Notes under the pieces: model-generated
The model's input: the letters and a program-made list of their open reading frames with translations, nothing else
Told to the model about the DNA's origin: nothing
Databases searched by the model: none
Shown: in pieces, positions 43,192 through 53,625 of the stretch
How the letters are laid out: each line of letters begins with the position of its first letter
How positions within the stretch are numbered: position 1 is the stretch's first letter
DNA from: Nitrospira sp.
Lineage (GTDB): Bacteria > Nitrospirota > Nitrospiria > Nitrospirales > Nitrospiraceae
Direction of reading: 5' to 3'
DNA length: 64,000 nucleotides
Assembly (NCBI GenBank): GCA_029194665.1
Contig: JARFXO010000003.1
Location: 372,001-436,000 of the forward strand
Made by a program: the position numbers and the translations under genes

Positions 43192-45477
43192 CTAAAGGAC
43201 GTGTTCCTTGTATGCCCGAAGCACTTCCAATAGGGTGGATTTCTTGATGGGCTTCGTGAGGTGTGTGTTGCAGCCTGCTTCGAAGATGCGGGCTCCTTCC
43301 TCCTTGAGGGCTAATGCAGTGAGGGCGATGATCGGGGTGGGTGGGAGATCATGATCCCGTTCCCATGAGCGGATGGCCTTTGTCGCGGCATAGCCGTCCA
43401 TCACGGGCATTTGCACGTCCATCAAGATGACGTCGTAATGCGTGGACTTGAATTTGTCCAGCGCGACGGCCCCGTGTTCTGCGACGTCGATGAAATAGTC
43501 GGGCTGCCTCAGGTATGCCCGTACCAGCAGTTGATTGTCGGGGGAATCTTCAACCAACAATACGCGCAAAGCCCGCGTCGAAGTGGGCGACGGTGGTGCT
43601 GTGACGTCCACACCTGTCGGCGGCGTCCCTTTAGTCCGGCCGAGAGCGATCCCGATTGTTTGCAAGAGGTCGGACCGCCGTATGGGTTTAATCACATAAC
43701 CACCAAGGCCGAGGTCATAAGTCCGTGCGATATCGTCCGCCCAATGATCAGAGGTCAACATGATGATGGTCGGACAACTCCTGTTAAGAGAGGATTTCAG
43801 CTGTTCCACAACATGAAAGCCGCTCATCTCAGGCATGCGGCAGTCGAGGAGCAAGAGATCGTACGCATGTCCTCGTTTGGATGCATGGTGGAGTTCGGCC
43901 ACTGCGGTCATCCCGTCGCCTGCTTCCGTAACCTGAGCCCCCCAGGTACTCAGCAGTTCACGGAGTATGAGTCGGTTGATGGGATGGTCGTCCACGACCA
44001 GGACCCTGACTCCAGCAAGGTTGATCTGGGTTGCGGATCTCTGATGGGACGATTCTGGTTGGGTTTGAAGCAGGATGGAACAGTGAAAGGTACTCCCTGT
44101 TCCGACTGTACTCTCGGCCCAGATCCGCCCGTTCATACCTTCGACGAGGCGTTTGGTGATCGCAAGACCGAGTCCTGTCCCTCCGTACTGCCTGGTCGTA
44201 GAGGCATGGGCTTGCGTAAAGGTGTCAAAAATCGAGAGGAGTTGTTCGGGGGGAATGCCGATCCCCGTATCACTGATGGAAAACCGAACGGCACCGGCAA
44301 TCTTCCGCTCGGGATCGTTTGTAACACGAACGACGATGGAACCTTTGTCGGTAAATTTGAGGGCATTGCCGATCAGATTGATCAATATTTGCACGAGCCT
44401 TGTCGGATCACCGACCAAATGACAGGGCACATTCGGATCCACATGGCAGGCAAGCTCCAGCCCCTTCTCGTTGGATCGCATCGCCAATATATCGATGGTT
44501 TTGTCGATGACTTCGTTCAGGTCGAACCCGATGGATTCCAACTCCAAGCGACCGGCTTCGACTTTGGAGAGATCCAGAATATCGTTGATAAGATTCAAGA
44601 GTGTGCCACCCGCACGTCTGAATATACGTAGGTACTTCCTTTGGTCAGGTGTGAGTGGCGTATCCCAGAGGAGATCGGCCATGCCGATGATGGCATTCAT
44701 AGGGGTGCGGATCTCGTGACTCATACTGGCGAGAAACTCACTCTTGGCACGGTTGGCCACATCGGCGGCTTCTTTGGCGACACGGAAGGCTTGTTCCGCT
44801 TCACGCCGTTCGGCCGCTTCTAAAGCAAGGGCCGCCGTGGATGCAAGTAGGCTGACAAGGTGTTGTTCAAATCGACTCCACCGTCGGGGCGCGCCGACCG
44901 ACTCAGCACAGAGTGCGCCCACGAGTCGTCCCTGTTGCCTGATTGGCGCGCTCAACATGGCTTCTATGTGGAAACGAGATAGGTACGATGGTGCCAGTTC
45001 CATGAATCGTGAATTTCTGAAAGCATGGTGAACTGCGATGGCGCGATAGTTACGCGCTGGAGATCGAAGATAAGCACGCCAGCGCGAGGACTGGAACACG
45101 AATGTAGGGTTGGAATGTCGTCGGTGGGACGTACAAACGTCGATCAGTTCGATGGTAGATCGCTCCTTAGTAAACAACCAGATGCTGGCGCGTTTGACTT
45201 GCAATAAGCTACAGCACGCCTCTGAAATAGCACGAGACACACGGGTCATGTTGCCGCCCTTCAAAGCCTTATGCTGCGCGAGCTTGTGGAGGCTATCTTG
45301 ATATCGCTTGAACAGCGTGGTTGCCCTCTGCTCGAACGAGAGGAGTGTTCGTTCGGAGAGCGTCCGCTTGTGGGAAGCGGAGATTCGCCTGGTTGCAGGG
45401 CGGAAAGGCCGAGAAAGGCTCCTGGTTACCGCTGTTCGGTTGTGTGGTTTTCCACGTGGAGGGTGTGACCGTGACAT
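43192..45477 (-). CDS. Soluble hybrid histidine kinase with GAF and two receiver domains
   Basis: A 761-residue protein. N-terminal basic tail, helical linker, GAF domain (about 70-215: [40 protein letters not shown]), HisKA ([20 protein letters not shown]), HATPase_c ([53 protein letters not shown]), REC1 ([32 protein letters not shown]) and REC2 ([32 protein letters not shown]). No membrane segment, so the signal is cytoplasmic and sensed by GAF. It leads the Hpt gene and follows the GGDEF regulator. Confidence 0.93.
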   Translation of the reverse strand: MSRSHPPRGKPHNRTAVTRSLSRPFRPATRRISASHKRTLSERTLLSFEQRATTLFKRYQDSLHKLAQHKALKGGNMTRVSRAISEACCSLLQVKRASIWLFTKERSTIELIDVCTSHRRHSNPTFVFQSSRWRAYLRSPARNYRAIAVHHAFRNSRFMELAPSYLSRFHIEAMLSAPIRQQGRLVGALCAESVGAPRRWSRFEQHLVSLLASTAALALEAAERREAEQAFRVAKEAADVANRAKSEFLASMSHEIRTPMNAIIGMADLLWDTPLTPDQRKYLRIFRRAGGTLLNLINDILDLSKVEAGRLELESIGFDLNEVIDKTIDILAMRSNEKGLELACHVDPNVPCHLVGDPTRLVQILINLIGNALKFTDKGSIVVRVTNDPERKIAGAVRFSISDTGIGIPPEQLLSIFDTFTQAHASTTRQYGGTGLGLAITKRLVEGMNGRIWAESTVGTGSTFHCSILLQTQPESSHQRSATQINLAGVRVLVVDDHPINRLILRELLSTWGAQVTEAGDGMTAVAELHHASKRGHAYDLLLLDCRMPEMSGFHVVEQLKSSLNRSCPTIIMLTSDHWADDIARTYDLGLGGYVIKPIRRSDLLQTIGIALGRTKGTPPTGVDVTAPPSPTSTRALRVLLVEDSPDNQLLVRAYLRQPDYFIDVAEHGAVALDKFKSTHYDVILMDVQMPVMDGYAATKAIRSWERDHDLPPTPIIALTALALKEEGARIFEAGCNTHLTKPIKKSTLLEVLRAYKEHVL

Positions 45478-45513
45478 GGGGCGTCGATAGTCGGCGGACA
45501 GCTGTGACCGGTT

Positions 45514-46518
45514 CTAGTCGTCGTGTGAGTCTCGGACCAGCGCCAGAATGCTGGCTGATTTAGTCCGATTGCGTCCATCTTGTTTCGCTTGATAGAGAGC
45601 CTGATCTGCGGCTTTGATGAGATCGGTAGGAGAAGCGTTTCTATTGGGAATGGTGCAGGCATACCCGACGCTGATTGTGACGAGTTCTCCATCGGCATGC
45701 TTCATGCCTAGAGATTCGACTCGACGACGCAGGCTTTCCGCTACTTGGGCTGCGCCGTCGAGGCTGGTGCCTGGCAAGACCGTCACAAACTCATCCCCGC
45801 CATAGCGGGCAACCAAATCGCCGGGACGATTCACAGAGCCGGAGATTGCCGCAGCGACCTGTTTGAGGCATTCATCGCCGGCTGTGTGCCCCTTAGAGTC
45901 GTTATAGGTCTTAAATCGGTCGATATCGAACATAATCAGAGACAAAGGAGTTGACTCGCGTACCGCTCTCCGCCATTCCTGGTCAAGAAAGTCATCGAAC
46001 TGGCGCCGATTGGTGATACCCGTCAATCCGTCTAAGCAGGAGAGACGGAGCAACATCTGATTGGCTTCTTGGAGCTGGCGCATGACCTCGAGGAGTTCTT
46101 GTTCACGCGCACGGCGGCGGTCGATTTCGTGGACAAGCCGGAGCACCGACCGCACTCTGGTCAGAAGCTCAACCTTGTTGACCGGTTTGGCGACGTAATC
46201 CATGGCTCCTGCGGCAAACGCCAGCTGAAGATCGACCGGATCCGTCTTGACGGTGACCATAATAATCGGAGTATCTCGGAACCGGTCGGCGGCTTTTATC
46301 TGGCGACAAGCTTCGATGCCGTTCATCCGCGGCATCAGGATATCCATCAGGATCAAATCGACCCGCGCAGCGCCTTGCTTGCCTCCGTCCAGACCGAGCT
46401 GTCCGAACGCGGCGGCGGCCGATTCCGCAGTCAAAATGTCTTCGTAGCCGGCCGTCGACAGAATAGTCTGCAACAGTAGCCGATCATCCGTAGAGTCGTC
46501 GACGATGAGGATGCTCAT
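45514..46518 (-). CDS. Response regulator diguanylate cyclase (REC-GGDEF)
   Basis: A 334-residue PleD-like protein: receiver domain ([20 protein letters not shown], phospho-Asp in [34 protein letters not shown]), coiled linker, GGDEF domain ([35 protein letters not shown]). The RPGD five residues before GGDEF is a complete inhibitory I-site, so product feedback is expected. It makes cyclic di-GMP when phosphorylated, probably by the neighbouring phosphorelay. Confidence 0.94.
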   Translation of the reverse strand: MSILIVDDSTDDRLLLQTILSTAGYEDILTAESAAAAFGQLGLDGGKQGAARVDLILMDILMPRMNGIEACRQIKAADRFRDTPIIMVTVKTDPVDLQLAFAAGAMDYVAKPVNKVELLTRVRSVLRLVHEIDRRRAREQELLEVMRQLQEANQMLLRLSCLDGLTGITNRRQFDDFLDQEWRRAVRESTPLSLIMFDIDRFKTYNDSKGHTAGDECLKQVAAAISGSVNRPGDLVARYGGDEFVTVLPGTSLDGAAQVAESLRRRVESLGMKHADGELVTISVGYACTIPNRNASPTDLIKAADQALYQAKQDGRNRTKSASILALVRDSHDD

Positions 46519-46562
46519 ACATTCACCGGTCTTTGAGAGGGAAGCTTGCGGAATCGTAACAG

Positions 46563-47201
46563 CTAGTCTTGATAAACACCAGGATAAAGCTTTTTGAGGC
46601 AGGGTTGGCAGAGTCCGTGGCTAAACTCAGCTTCGGAATGTTCGCCGATATACTCTTCGAGTTGTTGCCAGAACCCGCCGTCGTTGCGGATTTTCTTGCA
46701 AGAGGCGCAGATCGGGATCAACCCCCGAAGCACTTTGACTTCGCGGAGGGCGCGTTGGAGTTCCTCATTGCTGCGGCGAAGCTCCTCTTCCCGTTCCTTC
46801 CGGCAATCCATTTCCTTCTTCAGTGTGAGCGCAGACGACACGCGGGCGAGTAACTCTATTCCATTCACGGGTTTGTTGATGTAATCCATCGCGCCGGCCG
46901 AGAAGGCTTCTCTCAGGTTATTGAGATCATTCTGGGCCGTCACCATGATGATCGGAATGTCCCGAAGGTGAGGCTGCTGTTTGATTTGTCGGCAGGCCGA
47001 TACGCCGTCGATGTCGGGCATGAGTACATCCATCAAAATCAAATCTATATTAATTGAGAGGTGCGTACCGCCAAGGTTCAAACCCGAAAAAGCTGCCGCG
47101 GCCGAATCGGCCACGAGAACCTCATTATGGCCGGCCTTAGTCAGAATAGACCGAAGTAATAGATGCTGGTCGGGAGAGTCATCAACTATGAGGATCGCCA
47201 T
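46563..47201 (-). CDS. Response regulator with C-terminal zinc-ribbon-like tail
   Basis: A 212-residue protein: receiver ([54 protein letters not shown]), coiled segment ([20 protein letters not shown]), and tail [20 protein letters not shown] with [20 protein letters not shown] and [11 protein letters not shown]. The tail has two CxxC pairs and is a recurrent signalling appendage of unknown role. First gene of the four-gene phosphorelay/c-di-GMP cluster on this strand. Confidence 0.88.
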   Translation of the reverse strand: MAILIVDDSPDQHLLLRSILTKAGHNEVLVADSAAAAFSGLNLGGTHLSINIDLILMDVLMPDIDGVSACRQIKQQPHLRDIPIIMVTAQNDLNNLREAFSAGAMDYINKPVNGIELLARVSSALTLKKEMDCRKEREEELRRSNEELQRALREVKVLRGLIPICASCKKIRNDGGFWQQLEEYIGEHSEAEFSHGLCQPCLKKLYPGVYQD

Positions 47202-47284
47202 ACCACTACTTAACGGCTAAGGGCGAACGAAACTGAAGCCACGAGAGGATAGGATTCAGTAAAGCTGATGATTCCGGAGATGAA

Positions 47285-47731
47285 TCAGGTGAGTTTGCTT
47301 TTCACCAGGTCGCTGATTTGCTTGCCGTCGATGGATTGTCCAGCAAGGCGGGCCATCACCGTCTTCATGACTGTTCCCATATCTTTGAGTGATCGGGAAC
47401 CGGTCTCCGTGACAGCCGCTGCGACAATGCCCTCAATCTCTTGGGGGGAAAGCGGTTTGGGGAGGTAGGATTCGATAATTTCGATTTCCTTGCGTTCTTT
47501 GGCAGCCAGTTCCAGCCGTTGAGCATTCTCAAATTGTTCGATGGATTCCCGACGCTGTTTTACGAGGGTCGTCATCACGCGGCTCATTTCAGCATCATCA
47601 AGGTCCCTCTTCAGCTCGACTTCTTTGTTCAGGATGGCGGCTTTGATCATACGGATGACATCCATGCGCAGTTGATCGCGTGATTTCATTGCGAGCTTAA
47701 GGTCCTCGGTCAGGCGGTCGGATAACGACAT
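47285..47731 (-). CDS. GatB/YqeY-family protein
   Basis: Start at the ATG at 47729-47731 (MSLSDRLTEDLKLAMKSRDQ); four further upstream codons are less likely. The 148-residue product has the YqeY pattern: RMDVIRMIKAAILNKEVELK, VKQRRESIEQFENAQRLELA, EIEIIESYLPKPLSPQEIEG and MGTVMKTVMARLAGQSIDGK. It is related to the tail domain of GatB amidotransferase and may bind tRNA. A copy of the 1580-bp element sits 72 bases upstream of the start and may have displaced its promoter. Confidence 0.9.
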   Translation of the reverse strand: MSLSDRLTEDLKLAMKSRDQLRMDVIRMIKAAILNKEVELKRDLDDAEMSRVMTTLVKQRRESIEQFENAQRLELAAKERKEIEIIESYLPKPLSPQEIEGIVAAAVTETGSRSLKDMGTVMKTVMARLAGQSIDGKQISDLVKSKLT

Positions 47732-47903
47732 AAAAAGTCTCACGGATTAGGTGCTGAGCTGAGTGAGGAGCATACCCTCTTGGTTTCAGCGAGTCAACGA
47801 GACGTATTGAGTCATCTAAAATCTTACCGGGCCACCGATCGTTGCGTCATTTGTCAATCTTACCCTCCGGGGCCGCATGGTGCGGGCCCAGAGGAGGGGG
47901 CCG

Positions 47904-49064
47904 ATGGAGGCAGAGCCGATGGCGCGACGGGCGAAGGGCGAGTATCTGCGAATCATGTGGCAGCGGTATCAACGAGCCAGTCGCTCGGAGCGCTCGGCGT
48001 TGCTCGACGAAGTGACGCGCGTGTGTGGGTATCATCGCAAATATGCGATCGGGGTGTTGCGCCAGCAGCGGCCGCCCCAGCCGCCGGTGCGCCGGGCGGG
48101 CCGACGGCGACCGACCTATGGCGAGCCAGTGATCCGCCTGCTTGCTGAGATCTGGCAAGCCGCCGGGTATCTCTGTGGCCAACGGTTGCAGGCCGCGATT
48201 CCGCACTGGCTGCCCTGGTTGAAACGGCGAACCACAGTCCCCCCGGCGCTGGAAGCCCAGCTTCGGCGAATCAGTGCCCGGCAGATCGACCGACGGCTAG
48301 GGGAACGGAAGCGCCGAATCAAGCGGCGGCTGTATGGGACGACGCGGCCAGGGTCCTTGTTGAAGCACCTGATTCCCATCAAAACGGAGCACTGGGACGT
48401 CAGCAAGCCGGGCTATCTGGAGATCGATCTGGTCTCGCATTCCGGCGCCTCGGCCGCCGGGGAGTTTCTGCACACGCTGGACGGGGTCGATATTCACACC
48501 ACGTGGGTGGAGCGGCAGGCGGTGCGGGGCAAGAGTCGGCACGGGGTGGTGCAGGCCCTGACCATCATCGAGTCACAGCTCCCGTTCTCTCTGCGGGGCG
48601 TGGATTCCGACAACGGGAGCGAGTTTATCAACGACCATCTGCTGGCCTGGTGTCAGAAGCGGCCCACCGGTCGGCAGGTCCAGTTTACCCGCTCGCGGCC
48701 CTACAAGAAGGATGACAACGCGCATGTGGAGCAGAAGAACTGGACGCATGTGCGTAAGTTGGTCGGCTGGGAGCGGTACGAGAGTCGGGAAGCCTTGGCG
48801 GCGCTGAACGCCCTGTATGCGGACTTGCGGCTCTTTCAGAACCTCTTTCAGCCCTCCATGAAACTCGTGCGCAAGGAGCGCGTGGGCTCGCGACGGATTC
48901 GCCGCTATGATGCCCCACAGACGCCGTTCGAGCGGGTACGAGTGTGTCCAGCGGCAGATCCGGCGAAGGTCGCGGCCCTGCAGCGCGTGCTGGAGACCAC
49001 GGATCCCTTCATCCTCTCCCAGCGTGTCAGCGGTCATGCAATAATCCCCAGATGTGGTCAATGA
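47904..49064 (+). pseudogene. 5' part of DDE transposase copy 2, truncated by IS21
   Basis: Residue-for-residue the same as the copy-1 transposase as far as I compared, up to FILSQR; after 49024 the frame enters the IS21 left end and stops after ten foreign codons. The catalytic DDE residues lie in the retained part, so a C-terminally truncated protein of about 386 residues could be made; loss of about 57 C-terminal residues probably inactivates it. Confidence 0.88.
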
Positions 49065-49098
49065 ATTCTCCCCACCCTCTCACCGAAGGAGGGATGTG

Positions 49099-50436
49099 AT
49101 GGAACTTGACGATAGCAAGGAGACAACGATCATACCGTCCCAGGTAGACCACACTCGGGAGGTATGTATGGTGGATCAAGAGCGGTGGGCGGAGATTCGA
49201 CGGTTGCGTCATGAAGAGCGGGGATCCATTTCAGGGATTGCGCGGCGGTTGGACCTGGATCGGAAGACCGTGCGGCGCAGTCTGCAGCAGACGACGTGGC
49301 AACCCTATCGCCGAGCGGCGATGACGGAGACGCTGCTGACCGCCCATGCCGACTTTGTGCGGACCCGTGCGTCGCAGGTTAATTATTCGGCGCGGATTCT
49401 CTATCAGGAACTGCGAGCGAGCCACGAGTACATCGGCAGTTATGAGACGGTGAAGCGAGGGGTGGCGCCGCTGCGTGAGGGTCAGCTGCAGGCGGAGCGG
49501 GCCCTCCTCCGCTTTGAGACACCGCCGGGCCAGCAGAGTCAGATTGATTGGGGCCAAGCCACCGTGCCCTTCCGCGCCGGCCCGACGGTGGTGCACGTGT
49601 TCGTGTTGACGTTGGGGTTCAGCCGACGTGGGTTCTATTACGCCTGTGCCGATGAGCGGCTGGCGCAGTTTCTCGAGGCCCATGAACGGGCTTTTGCGCA
49701 TTTCGGTGGCCACACGCGAGAGCATCTGTATGACCGACCGCGAACCGTCTGTTATGCGGATGAGACGGGGCGGCGGCTCTGGAATCCCACCTTCAAAGCC
49801 TTCGCCGACTATTGGGGCTTTGAGCCGCGCGTGTGTCGGCCCTATCGGGCCCAGACCAAGGGTAAGGTCGAATCCGGCGTGAAATATCTGAAACGGAACT
49901 TTCTGCCGGGACGAACGTTTGTCGATCTGGTGGACTTTCAAACCCAACTTGACGAATGGACCGCGACAATTGCCGACCGCCGCATCCATGGCACGACGCA
50001 TGAGGAGCCACTCGTCCGGTTTGCGCGAGAACGCAACCACCTGGTCCCGCTGGCGGACCAGCGCGCCTTCCAGCAGGAGGCGCGCGTCTCACGGATCGTG
50101 GCCGAGGACTATTTGGTCAGCCTGGCGACGAACCGCTACTCCGTGCCCTTCCGGCTCATTGGTCAGCGGGTTGAAGTGCAACGACGGGGGGACACGGTCC
50201 ACATCTTTCACCGTGACCAAGAGATCGCGACGCACCCGGTGCTCCCGGGCCAGCACCAATTCCGAATCCAGCCCGAGCACGGCCCTGGAGCCAGTGCGCG
50301 TCTCGCCCGCCACCGTCGGTCCACGGTGAGCGATCGGTCCCCTCGCCCCGATGCCTTGCCGGAGGTCGAAGTGCGGGATCTGGCCTGGTACGAGGCGGTG
50401 TGTGAGCGCACGGCGTCGCAGGAGGGGCGGCCATGA
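49099..50436 (+). CDS. istA: IS21 transposase IstA
   Basis: Start at the ATG at 49099, 5 bases after AAGGAGG; upstream in-frame codons lie in the terminal region. N-terminal HTH (ISGIARRLDLDRKTVRRSLQ), rve core with PGQQSQIDWGQATVPFRAGP (first Asp), a middle Asp near EHLYDRPRTVCYADETG and Glu in KGKVESGVKYLKRNFLPGR. C-terminal beta-barrel (YLVSLATNRYSVPFRLIGQR). Overlaps istB by 4 bases (ATGA). Confidence 0.93.
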   Translation: MELDDSKETTIIPSQVDHTREVCMVDQERWAEIRRLRHEERGSISGIARRLDLDRKTVRRSLQQTTWQPYRRAAMTETLLTAHADFVRTRASQVNYSARILYQELRASHEYIGSYETVKRGVAPLREGQLQAERALLRFETPPGQQSQIDWGQATVPFRAGPTVVHVFVLTLGFSRRGFYYACADERLAQFLEAHERAFAHFGGHTREHLYDRPRTVCYADETGRRLWNPTFKAFADYWGFEPRVCRPYRAQTKGKVESGVKYLKRNFLPGRTFVDLVDFQTQLDEWTATIADRRIHGTTHEEPLVRFARERNHLVPLADQRAFQQEARVSRIVAEDYLVSLATNRYSVPFRLIGQRVEVQRRGDTVHIFHRDQEIATHPVLPGQHQFRIQPEHGPGASARLARHRRSTVSDRSPRPDALPEVEVRDLAWYEAVCERTASQEGRP

Positions 50437-51215
50437 ACGCGGCGCAACTGGAACGGCTCCGTGACCAACTCACGCGCCTACGGCTCTTGAAGAGTCGGGA
50501 GCGGCTGGAGGCCCTCTTACAAGAAGCGGCCGTCAAGGAGCTGCCCTATGCCGACTTCCTCGACCAGGTGCTCGGCGAAGAAGTCGCGTCCAAGACCGCG
50601 AAGAACATTGCGATGCGGACGAGTTTGGCGCGATTTCCATTCGTCAAGAGTCTGGAGGTCTTCGACTTCAGCTACCAGCCTTCGTTGGATAAGAAGCAGA
50701 TTCAGCAGGTGGCGACCTGCCACTTCATCGAGCACGGCGAGAATGTCGTGATCTTGGGGCCGCCCGGTGTGGGCAAAAGCCACCTGGCCATCGGGCTAGG
50801 GCTGCAAGCCATTGCCCAGGGCTATCGGGTGTTGTTCACGACAGCCGCCGCCATGATCGCTACGCTGACTCGGGCGCTCACGGAGAATCGGCTGGAGGAC
50901 AAGCTGAAGCTCTATACCATTCCCCGGTTGCTGATCATTGATGAGATCGGCTATCTGCCCATTGACCGCACCGGGGCCAACTTGTTCTTTCAGCTCATCT
51001 CACGCCGCTATGAGAAGGGGCCGATGATTTTGACCAGTAACCAGAGTTTCGGGGCTTGGGGCGAGGTGTTTGGCGACCGGGTGCTGGCGACTGCGATCCT
51101 GGATCGGGTGCTCCACCACGCGATCACCATCAACATCCGGGGCCATTCCTACCGGCTGAAGGAGAAACTCAAAGCCGGACTTGTGCGGGTCGAAGAAGCG
51201 TCAACGACAACCTAA
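50433..51215 (+). CDS. istB: IS21 helper ATPase IstB
   Basis: A 260-residue DnaC-like AAA+ protein: Walker A VVILGPPGVGKSHLAIGLGL, Walker B RLLIIDEIGYLPIDRTGANL, sensor ILTSNQSFGAWGEVFGD. It assembles on target DNA and directs IstA. Complete. Confidence 0.95.
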   Translation: MNAAQLERLRDQLTRLRLLKSRERLEALLQEAAVKELPYADFLDQVLGEEVASKTAKNIAMRTSLARFPFVKSLEVFDFSYQPSLDKKQIQQVATCHFIEHGENVVILGPPGVGKSHLAIGLGLQAIAQGYRVLFTTAAAMIATLTRALTENRLEDKLKLYTIPRLLIIDEIGYLPIDRTGANLFFQLISRRYEKGPMILTSNQSFGAWGEVFGDRVLATAILDRVLHHAITINIRGHSYRLKEKLKAGLVRVEEASTTT

Positions 51216-51276
51216 CGGGGTGGGGAATTTTCGATGACCATAACTGGGGCAATTTGGATGACCCTTGACACCAGCG

Positions 51277-51451
51277 CATTGATCAGCGCCTGGAACAGCT
51301 CTGGGCACTCGCCACACGGGCCAGTCGCACGCCGCGCGAGCCAGCGCCCCGGCCGCCGCAGCCTCGGGCGAGTACGCCGTGGCGTGGCTGGACCTTCAGC
51401 CCCAATGTCCCGCGCCAGAACCAGACCCTACGCGGCACAGGACGCTCATAA
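51277..51451 (+). pseudogene. 3' fragment of DDE transposase copy 2
   Basis: Corresponds to 13752-13926 of copy 1, the last 58 codons (IDQRLEQLWALATRASRTPR onward) of the transposase gene, separated from the rest by the IS21 element. No start codon of its own. Confidence 0.85.
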
Positions 51452-51719
51452 GTGAGGCTACTCCGGCATGGACGCCAGGGCGATCGTTGATCCTGGGCCA
51501 CATACAGCGGTCGATTTCCCAGACGGACCGCCCCAAAGATGCTCCTGTGTGCAAGGAGCGATGAGCCGCTCGGTAAGATTCACAAATGACCCAACGATCC
51601 CCCGGTAGGTAAGATTTTTAAATGGCTTGATAGGCGAGACGAGCTAGAAAGTGTTCAGCCTAGAAGTGGTATGATGTGACTTGAATCGTATGGCAATTAT
51701 GAAAAAAGGGAGGAGTAGT

Positions 51720-51941
51720 ATGCCAAAGCAGGTGACATGGCCGACGGGGCAGAGCCATGGGTTGATCGCGACTGGAATAGGGGTGTTGCTACTGGGTACT
51801 GGAGGCTGCGCCGGCGAAGCGCCGAAACCTTCGCCGACAGTGACGCAAGACCAAGTTCGAAGCAATGCCGACAAAGCGTTCGAAAAGCTCAAACAAGAGG
51901 AGAAGAATCATGCTGTCGACTCCGGAGTGGTTCGTTACTGA
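51720..51941 (+). CDS. Small lipoprotein
   Basis: The ATG at 51720 follows GGAGGAG. The 73-residue product has a signal sequence with lipobox-like LLLGTGGC (Cys about residue 29), then a polar helix (VTQDQVRSNADKAFEKLKQE). Likely acylated and membrane-attached. The 1580-bp element ends 85 bases upstream, possibly within its promoter. Its last 7 bases overlap the convergent MFS gene. Confidence 0.7.
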   Translation: MPKQVTWPTGQSHGLIATGIGVLLLGTGGCAGEAPKPSPTVTQDQVRSNADKAFEKLKQEEKNHAVDSGVVRY

Positions 51942-53344
51942 ATAGTGTTGATCGCCCGGCGTGAGAGTTGTCGCAAGGGTTTTAGCAGCGGCAGTTCCCA
52001 TAACAACCTGTGGTGGGCGCGTTGTTCCACTCCGCGAGGCTCGTGAAAGGTTCTGAGGAGCATTGTCGAGACAATCAAGCGAAACAGGCCGGAAAGAAAG
52101 AAGATAAACGGGAGATTGGAGGGAGGATCCAGAGTCAACGCCCCAATTTGCAAATGGAGTGGGACGGTGCTGATCAGCCAGCTTCCGATGACCGTTCCCA
52201 TGGCCCACCCGATGGCGTTGACGATGCTTGAAATAGCGACCGCCTTCGCCCGATCCCTTGGCTGTACCGCATCAAAGACATAGTTATTCAACCCCAGTCC
52301 AAGTCCTGCCCATACTACGCCTCCAAGGAAGTTTAGGGTGACAAGAAACAGCCACGAAGTGCCGAGCAGGTACAACATCGGCAGGAACGCGACGAGTAGT
52401 CCGGTGAAAGAGAGCAACACCTTATTCCCAAAACGATCGCCGAACTGTCCCCAGGCTGGCAAGGTCAGGAATTGCCCGATGATACCGGCGGCCAGCCAGG
52501 TTCCATATTGCCAATGAGTGAGGTGAAGATCCTGGAGCAGGTAGATGACAAAGAACGGACCGGCAACCAGCACGGCAGAATGCATGAGCCCGGAAAACAG
52601 TAAGAAGTGGCGAAAATTGTCGGACATGCCGGTACGAAGAAAAGCCAGAAAACTCGTCGGGTGGCTACCTGACTCATGTGATGGTAAGCCGCGTACCTTC
52701 ACCAGCATGAGAGCCGACGCACTACGGCAGAGGCCAGCTACGAGGAACATCACGGCAAAGCCGACCCAAAGGAGTTGTTGATGCTCGAAGAAGGTCAGCA
52801 AGGATCCGGCCAGGCAGAGTGCGAGAAAACTGGTCATTGCAACGGTTCGTGATCGTCGAGCAAAGTACGTACCCCGTTCGTTTGGTTTGAGCAAGTCAGT
52901 GATGAGACTATTCCAGGCAGGAGAGGTGAAATGAGTGAAGGCGAAATACACAGCGACGGTGGCGATGAGTAGCCACGCCCCTTGGTCAGGCCAGATCAAC
53001 GGCAGCGCAAGAATGGGGATCCAGGCGACAGATTGTCCGATGATGCCCCAAAACACTTGGGAGGCTCGGCTGGGGAACCGGTGTGAGATTTTGACTGAAA
53101 TCAACTGAGCCCATGTACCCAAGAGTTGGGGAATAGCGGAGAGGAGACTTAACTGGAATGGTGTCGCGTGGAGGAACAGAGCAAAGGCCGAGAGATACTG
53201 CTCACCTCCCCCTTGGGCAACGGCTTGGAACAGCCCATCACGAATGCCATAGCGCCGACCGGACTCGTGTGGATCTATAGAAGCAGGATGACTGTCAGGA
53301 ACCTGTTCTGCTGAATCCGGCGGTGCTGGGTGGGCTGTCATCAT
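51935..53344 (-). CDS. MFS-family transporter
   Basis: A 469-residue protein with about 12 membrane segments in two halves. N-terminal part: RYGIRDGLFQAVAQGGGEQY, LSAIPQLLGTWAQLISVKIS; middle: LLKPNERGTYFARRSRTVAM; second half: YGTWLAAGIIGQFLTLPAWG, QFGDRFGNKVLLSFTGLLVA and RDRAKAVAISSIVNAIGWAM. The GD-x-x-G-x-K loop type is seen as FGDRFGNK. Substrate unknown. Several in-family proteins are described only as MFS permeases. Confidence 0.88.
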   Translation of the reverse strand: MMTAHPAPPDSAEQVPDSHPASIDPHESGRRYGIRDGLFQAVAQGGGEQYLSAFALFLHATPFQLSLLSAIPQLLGTWAQLISVKISHRFPSRASQVFWGIIGQSVAWIPILALPLIWPDQGAWLLIATVAVYFAFTHFTSPAWNSLITDLLKPNERGTYFARRSRTVAMTSFLALCLAGSLLTFFEHQQLLWVGFAVMFLVAGLCRSASALMLVKVRGLPSHESGSHPTSFLAFLRTGMSDNFRHFLLFSGLMHSAVLVAGPFFVIYLLQDLHLTHWQYGTWLAAGIIGQFLTLPAWGQFGDRFGNKVLLSFTGLLVAFLPMLYLLGTSWLFLVTLNFLGGVVWAGLGLGLNNYVFDAVQPRDRAKAVAISSIVNAIGWAMGTVIGSWLISTVPLHLQIGALTLDPPSNLPFIFFLSGLFRLIVSTMLLRTFHEPRGVEQRAHHRLLWELPLLKPLRQLSRRAINTIQ

Positions 53345-53625
53345 CCTTAAGCCAAAAGCACTCTACCATAGAATGGATAGCGCACAAGGATTCATCGGAT
53401 GATCACGGAGGTAATTGACCACTGCAATGCCTCTCAGTACGATGCGTCCCTGCCTGATGATGTTTCGGCAGGAATATTGGCCACAGGCCAGGTTGCTGAT
53501 TGAGACAACAGCTGTTTCATGTTGGGAAGCCAGGTCGGCATGATGCACGTTATCAGGAAGGATGTTGTGCCCGTCTCGTCTCAGGATGAGAAAGAGCTGA
53601 GATAAATATAGGAAGAAAGGGACTC

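Larger units (their letters stand above)
49025..51270 (+). mobile_element. IS21-family insertion sequence
   Basis: 2246 bases with terminal inverted repeats starting TGTCA: left TGTCAGCGGTCATGCA, right complement TGTCAAGGGTCATCCA. A 6-bp target duplication CCAGCG lies at 49019-49024 and 51271-51276. It carries istA and istB with a 4-base overlap. Both genes look intact, so the element may be active. It is nested inside copy 2 of the 1580-bp element, hence younger than that insertion. Confidence 0.94.
47803..51634 (+). mobile_element. 1580-bp DDE insertion sequence, copy 2, interrupted by an IS21-family element
   Basis: Same ends as copy 1. Flanked by a 5-bp target duplication CGAGA (47798-47802 and 51635-51639). 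Contains a 2246-bp IS21 element at 49025-51270 plus its 6-bp duplication. It lies between the divergent yqeY and lipoprotein genes. Confidence 0.92.

Noticed and set aside
43411..44631. Plus-strand open frame of 406 codons
   Set aside because: Antisense to the hybrid histidine kinase, whose motifs are complete on the minus strand.
53345..53625. A 61-codon minus-strand frame (MHHADLASQHETAVVSISNL)
   Set aside because: No ribosome site, no recognised family and poor spacing to neighbours; left as intergenic.
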